In this document: positions 6,401 to 8,843 of the stretch, piece by piece | Position numbering within the stretch: position 1 is the first letter of the stretch | Layout: each line of letters starts with the position of its first letter | Origin: Planctomycetaceae bacterium | GTDB lineage: Bacteria > Planctomycetota > Phycisphaerae > Phycisphaerales > SM1A02 | Direction: 5' to 3' | Assembly (NCBI GenBank): GCA_947474205.1 | Contig: CANJIC010000071.1 | Location: forward strand, 1-8,843 | DNA: 8,843 nucleotides | Position numbers and translations under genes: made by a program | Notes under the pieces: model-generated | What the model saw: the letters and a program-made list of their open reading frames with translations, nothing else | The model's database searches: none | Told to the model about the DNA's origin: nothing

Positions 6401-8843
6401 CAACGGCGGGTGGCACCGTGATCACGATTACGGGCGACAACTTAAGCGGCGCGAGTAGCGTGACTATTGGCGGTGTTGCGGCCACCAGTGTGTTTGTTGT
6501 AGATGCGACTTCTATCACCGCGGTCACACCTGCGGGAACAGTCGGCGCGCAGACCATTGTTGTCACCACTTCAGGTGGATCAACATCGCAAGCAATTACA
6601 TTTACTTATGTCGCGGCGCCAACTATTGCAAGCGTCAGCCCAACTTCTGGACCCACCGCTGGCGGCACCGCGATCACCATCACCGGAACTAATTTGACGG
6701 GCGCAAGTAGCGTGACTATTGGCGGCGTTGCGGCCACCAGTATGGTTGTTGTAGATGCGACTTCTATCACCGCGGTCACACCTGCGGGAACAGTCGGCGC
6801 GAAGACCATTGTTGTGACCACTTCAGGTGGGCCAACATCGCAAGCAATTACATTTAGTTATGTCGCGGCGCCAACAATTTCTTCGGTGAGTCCAAACGTT
6901 GGACTCACTACGGGCGGCACGGCCATCACGATCACGGGAACGAATTTTATTGTCGGATCAAGCGTGAAGGTTGGTGGAGTTGCGGCAACAAGCGTTGTTG
7001 TTGTCAGCGACACATCGATCACAGCGGTGACGCCAACTGGAACGGCTGGCTCAAAAAATATTTCAGTGACAACCGCGGGAGGAACTGCGACTTTGCCAAG
7101 CGCGTTTATGTATGTCACTCCTACAGTTTTGGCTTGGGGCGCAGGCACTACCAACACCAGCATCTTTCCGGAATACGGTCAATGCATTATTCCTATTGCT
7201 GCCCAAAGCGGTGTTTCATCTATCGAGGGAGGTGGCTTCCATTCCATTGCTTTGAAAGCTGGCGCCGTTCTTGCTTGGGGTAACAACGCCAACGGTCAAT
7301 GCATTATTCCTATTGCTGCCCAAAGTGGTGTTTCAGCTATCGAGGGCGGTGGCTACCACACCATTGCTTTAAAAGCTGGCACCGTTCTTGCTTGGGGTAA
7401 CAATGACAACGGTCAATGCAATGTTCCTGCCGCTGCTCTTAGCGGCGTTTCAGCTATTGCGGGTGGTGCCTACCACACCATTGCTTTGAAAGGTAGCGCC
7501 GTTCTTGCTTGGGGTAATAACGACAACGGTCAATGCAACATTCCTACTGATGCCACCCGCGGCGTGACTGCTATTGCAAGTAGTGGTTGGCACAATATTG
7601 TTTTGAAAGGTGGCACTGTTTTTGCTTGGGGTTGGAACAACTTCGATCAATGCAACATTCCTGCCGCTGCCACGAGTGGCGTGACTGCTATTGCGAGTGG
7701 GGACTACCACGCCATCGCTCTTAAAAATGGCGCCGTTCTTGCTTGGGGTAACAACAATGACGGTCAATGCAACATTCCTGGGGCTGCGCTTAGCGGCGTG
7801 ACTGCTATCGCGGGCGGTGCCCTCCACACCGTTGCTTTGAAAGATGGCGCCGTTCTTGTTTGGGGTAACAATGTTTATAGTCAATGCAACATTCCTATTG
7901 CTGCGCTTAGCGGCGTGACTGCTATTGCGAGCGATGGCGCTCACACCATCGCTCTCAAAGGTGGAGGTGGACCTGCGCCAACCATCGCAAGCATCTCACC
8001 ATCTTCAGGATCAACTTTAGGTGGCACCGCGATCACGATTGCGGGAACAAATTTACTTAGCGCAAGTAGCGTGACGGTTGGCGGAGTTGCGGCGACAAGC
8101 GTTGTTGTTATGAGTGACACATTGATTACCGCAGTGACGCCTGCGGGAATTGAGGGCGCGCAAAATATTGCTGTGACAACAGTGAACGCAACGGCGACGC
8201 TTGAAAATGCGTTCACGTTTGTTGTGCTAGCACCAACGATTGCAAGTGTGAGTCCATCAAGCGGAATAACGGCTGGTGGCACAGCGATCACAATTACGGG
8301 CGACAACTTAAGCGGCGCGAGTAGCGTGACGGTTGGTGGAATTGCGGCCACGAGTGTTGTTGCAACGGCGACTTCAATTACGGCGGTGACGCCTGCGGGC
8401 GCGGCTGGTGCGAAAGATGTTGCGGTGACAACGGCGGGAGGAACTGCAACCGCAACGGGTGCGTTCAAATATGTGACCCCTGGTTCCGTTGTTGCTTGGG
8501 GTTACAACCAATTCGGTCAAAGCACCATTCCTCTGGCTGCACAAAGCGGCGTTTTCGCTATTGCGTGTGGTGTCAATCACACCATGGCCCTGAAAGATGG
8601 CCAAGTTTTGGCTTGGGGTTCCAATGCCAGCACTCAATGCACCGTTCCTGTTGCTGCACAAAGCGGCGTTTCAGCAATTGCGGCTGGTGGCTATTTCTCT
8701 ATCGCTATTAAAGCTGGTGCCGTTCTTGCTTGGGGGGACAATGGCAACCAGCAATGCACCGTTCCTGTTGCTGCACAAAGCGGCGTGACTGCTATTGCTG
8801 GCGGGCAATACCACACCATCGCGCTCAAAGTTGGTGCCGTTCT
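3334..8843 (+). CDS. Giant exported multi-repeat protein (HAF - IPT - RCC1-like - IPT - RCC1-like), 3' end outside window
   Basis: The frame stays open for 1836 codons to the window edge, so the stop and any C-terminal anchor or sorting signal are not seen. The ATG at 3334 gives a clear signal peptide: basic n-region up to Arg13, hydrophobic core at about 14-26, and an ANA cleavage site at 29-31 before Gln32. AGGA at 3319-3322 is a weak ribosome-binding site 11 nt upstream; in-frame ATGs at 3283 and 3298 are possible but less likely. The mature protein consists of HAF-type repeats (about 36-839), five IPT/TIG repeats (840-1262), seven RCC1-like units (1265-1545), two IPT repeats (1548-1716), then more RCC1-like units. 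HAF and RCC1-like repeats are expected to be beta-rich, the latter forming propellers, and IPT domains are immunoglobulin-like. No catalytic motif or transmembrane segment was noticed after the signal peptide. A surface or secreted binding role is plausible, but the function is unknown. Confidence 0.93.
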   Translation, partial: MTTHRGQLWIGKRALLLACAFVVLFARMANAQVALHDVGNFTANSSAKFVSGDGTIVGGVSANSTFGWTSARGIFSLGKIAGQDNPPIASSASTSGASVLAGTSDNYDSSTGEMIRRITYWSEGSGWSELPSPFESPEHWDLNNGPRISANGSAIVAMTSGSGVNTIRKWNGETWQTLPAMEGQHWELGSARISGNGSIIIARTEYGSFRWNGGYWTQIYTPTGGAVSWATDLNSDGSVVVGSYYCSGCGESASTINIFRWTASEGFQNLGWPPSGPSDSASVNTLVSSDGLVVAGTYVDSSGIQSAFRWTSTAGMQALGPLEGDTQARIKSLNSDGSILVGDSFKTESEIPIFHAFRWTTTGGMSNLGPLPGGATDAFAEAVNSDGSVVVGVMFHRLTSGQLIDTRAFRWTSAGVVSLGALATPTQPSDVSSNGAVVVGSSQFGNIYSPGGDNNGNHAFRWTSGGGDFDLGLNTQLDEVDSQSEMVSGDGSVGLGVSRRTNSGTSTITSKAFRFSSAGVKVNLEPLDGDDESFIHIGNIKTDLRDTFADDSSEGGKCVSFDGAVAVGTSWYVGEGTRFRAVRWNASGVPTNLGMLEGDNNSAALAVSSDGQVVVGASISYFSGSTPINPKACRWTSAGIQGLGLLPDTQNSAAFFASQDGAVVVGTCTGFDGGDIFKSKVFRWTSAGISDLGALSDNPGRDLYWPVAMSSDGSVILGMYERPAVGSVIRGAFLWSSSTGMVELPAPINHLNPLSLSGDGTIVAGARDNIELGTRIACVWIAGLGSIDLKTYLTGQGIDMTLRNPTACGISADGHTIIAIDETNEIQSTVVVNGLYFIEPPTISSVSPNVGLTKGGTAITITGTNFIGGSSVKVGGVAATSVVVVSDTSITAVTPAGAAGAKNVTVTTAGGTATATGAFTFVVPAPTIASVSPSSGPTTGGTKITIVGTNLTGASSVSIGGALCYGLEVLSDTTMTAVTYPFTGTRDVVVTTPGGTATAAGAFTFIVPIPAPTIASVSPTSGTTAGGTVITITGDNLSGASSVTIGGVAATSVFVVDATSITAVTPAGTVGAQTIVVTTSGGSTSQAITFTYVAAPTIASVSPTSGPTAGGTAITITGTNLTGASSVTIGGVAATSMVVVDATSITAVTPAGTVGAKTIVVTTSGGPTSQAITFSYVAAPTISSVSPNVGLTTGGTAITITGTNFIVGSSVKVGGVAATSVVVVSDTSITAVTPTGTAGSKNISVTTAGGTATLPSAFMYVTPTVLAWGAGTTNTSIFPEYGQCIIPIAAQSGVSSIEGGGFHSIALKAGAVLAWGNNANGQCIIPIAAQSGVSAIEGGGYHTIALKAGTVLAWGNNDNGQCNVPAAALSGVSAIAGGAYHTIALKGSAVLAWGNNDNGQCNIPTDATRGVTAIASSGWHNIVLKGGTVFAWGWNNFDQCNIPAAATSGVTAIASGDYHAIALKNGAVLAWGNNNDGQCNIPGAALSGVTAIAGGALHTVALKDGAVLVWGNNVYSQCNIPIAALSGVTAIASDGAHTIALKGGGGPAPTIASISPSSGSTLGGTAITIAGTNLLSASSVTVGGVAATSVVVMSDTLITAVTPAGIEGAQNIAVTTVNATATLENAFTFVVLAPTIASVSPSSGITAGGTAITITGDNLSGASSVTVGGIAATSVVATATSITAVTPAGAAGAKDVAVTTAGGTATATGAFKYVTPGSVVAWGYNQFGQSTIPLAAQSGVFAIACGVNHTMALKDGQVLAWGSNASTQCTVPVAAQSGVSAIAAGGYFSIAIKAGAVLAWGDNGNQQCTVPVAAQSGVTAIAGGQYHTIALKVGAV
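3439..5850 (+). repeat. HAF-family extracellular repeat region, about 14 degenerate units
   Basis: The recurring pattern is xAFRWTSAGxxxLGxL, then a variable loop, then SxDGSVVVGxS, which fits the HAF-type extracellular repeat. Clear FRW-type cores start near bases 4108, 4255, 4402, 4558, 4711, 4870, 5077, 5230, 5377 and 5530. More diverged ones occur near 3529, 3685, 3838 and 3958. Examples are HAFRWTTTGGMSNLG and KVFRWTSAGISDLG. Unit length varies from about 40 to 70 residues because the loops differ, and DNA identity between units is low, so this block is older or less homogenised than the blocks that follow. The pattern suggests beta-propeller-like blades. Ligand and function are unknown. 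Confidence 0.8.
5851..7119 (+). repeat. IPT/TIG immunoglobulin-like repeat array 1, five copies
   Basis: Units start at 5851, 6106, 6364, 6616 and 6868 and are 85, 86, 84, 84 and 84 residues long. Each opens with APTIxSVSP, then GGTxITITGTN, a VxVGGVAATS strand, a TSITAVTPAG segment, and closes with VTTxGGTAT followed by an aromatic strand. This is the IPT/TIG fold signature. Unit 2 is the most diverged (SIGGALCYG in place of the usual VGGVAATS strand). At the DNA level, units 1 and 5 share about 164 nt at about 97 percent, and units 3 and 4 share about 162 nt at about 95 percent, by eye. The array probably acts as a rigid stalk or spacer between the two propeller-like blocks. Confidence 0.9.
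7126..7968 (+). repeat. RCC1-like 39-residue tandem repeat block 1, seven units
   Basis: Units start at 7126, 7267, 7384, 7501, 7618, 7735 and 7852. The first is 141 bp because of an 8-residue insertion after VLAWG; the other six are exactly 117 bp. The consensus is VLAWGNNxxGQCxIP, then a short Ala-rich loop, SGVxAIxxGxYHTIALKxGA. This is the RCC1-like pattern (AWG...GQ...P, IAxGxxHxxALK). Seven units match the seven blades of the RCC1 propeller, so a closed domain is likely. The 117-bp period is a multiple of three, so copy-number changes would stay in frame. All seven units carry Cys in the GQC position. Confidence 0.9.
7975..8481 (+). repeat. IPT/TIG repeat array 2, two copies
   Basis: Units start at 7975 (85 residues) and 8230 (84 residues), with the same APTIASxSPSSG opening, GGTAITI strand and VTVGG(V/I)AATS strand as array 1. 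They follow the last RCC1-like unit after a GGGGP linker. The last unit ends TGAFKYVTP and passes directly into a second RCC1-like block. The arrangement repeats the stalk-then-propeller order seen at 5851-7968. Confidence 0.9.
8488..8843 (+). repeat. RCC1-like 39-residue repeat block 2, at least three units, cut by window end
   Basis: Units start at 8488, 8605 and 8722, and a fourth begins at 8839, each exactly 117 bp apart. They carry the same VxAWG, QCTVP, SGVxAI and H-T-x-ALK landmarks as block 1. The first unit has GQSTIP, with Ser where the other units have Cys. Units 2 and 3 share long identical DNA around CAATGCACCGTTCCTGTTGC. The block continues beyond the window, so its total number of units is unknown. 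Confidence 0.88.

Noticed and set aside
4938..8661. Long open frames on the minus strand opposite the giant gene (for example 4938-5804, 7450-7944 and 7941-8468).
   Set aside because: They mirror the repeats of the plus-strand gene, have no ribosome-binding sites or recognisable families, and arise from its biased codon use. The plus frame is continuous and has a signal peptide and known domains.
7126..8843. The regularly spaced 117-bp repeats considered as a CRISPR array.
   Set aside because: The units are contiguous coding repeats with graded similarity and no separate unique spacers. They translate into a consistent RCC1-like consensus.

Overview
The window is bacterial and falls into two unlike halves. 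The left part (1-3120) is the 3' end of a ribosomal-protein/RNA-polymerase cluster, all on the plus strand: infA (partial), rpmJ, rpsM, rpsK, rpoA, rplQ, closed by a strong intrinsic terminator at 3087-3118. The right part (3334-8843) is one open reading frame of at least 1836 codons. It has a signal peptide and is built almost entirely of repeats, and it runs off the end of the window.

The lineage is probably Planctomycetota, possibly Phycisphaerae, at moderate to low confidence. The reasons are the order rpsM-rpsK-rpoA-rplQ without rpsD, a bL17 protein with a large internal insertion and a long charged tail, and a giant exported HAF/IPT/RCC1-type repeat protein next door. This rests on recalled family features, not on a search.

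The left genes supply translation initiation factor IF-1, ribosomal proteins bL36, uS13, uS11 and bL17, and the RNA polymerase alpha subunit. Spacings are short (12-44 nt) except for 205 nt between rpsK and rpoA, where many bacteria carry rpsD. That gap holds a good sigma-70-like promoter (TTGATT, 17 nt, TATACT) and a strong stem-loop, so rpoA-rplQ probably has its own transcription start and perhaps leader control.

The stretch 3031-3333 has no supportable gene. It holds the terminator, a perfect 8-bp dyad, and an AT-rich region that probably contains the promoter of the giant gene.

The giant protein reads, in order: signal peptide (cut after ANA, residue 31); about 14 degenerate HAF-type repeats (residues about 36-839); five IPT/TIG immunoglobulin-like repeats (840-1262); seven RCC1-like units (1265-1545), six of them exactly 39 residues; two more IPT repeats (1548-1716); and at least three further 39-residue RCC1-like units (from 1719). 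The DNA shows mosaic homogenisation between IPT repeats, and an almost invariant cysteine recurs once per RCC1-like unit. It is probably a surface or secreted protein. Its function is unknown.
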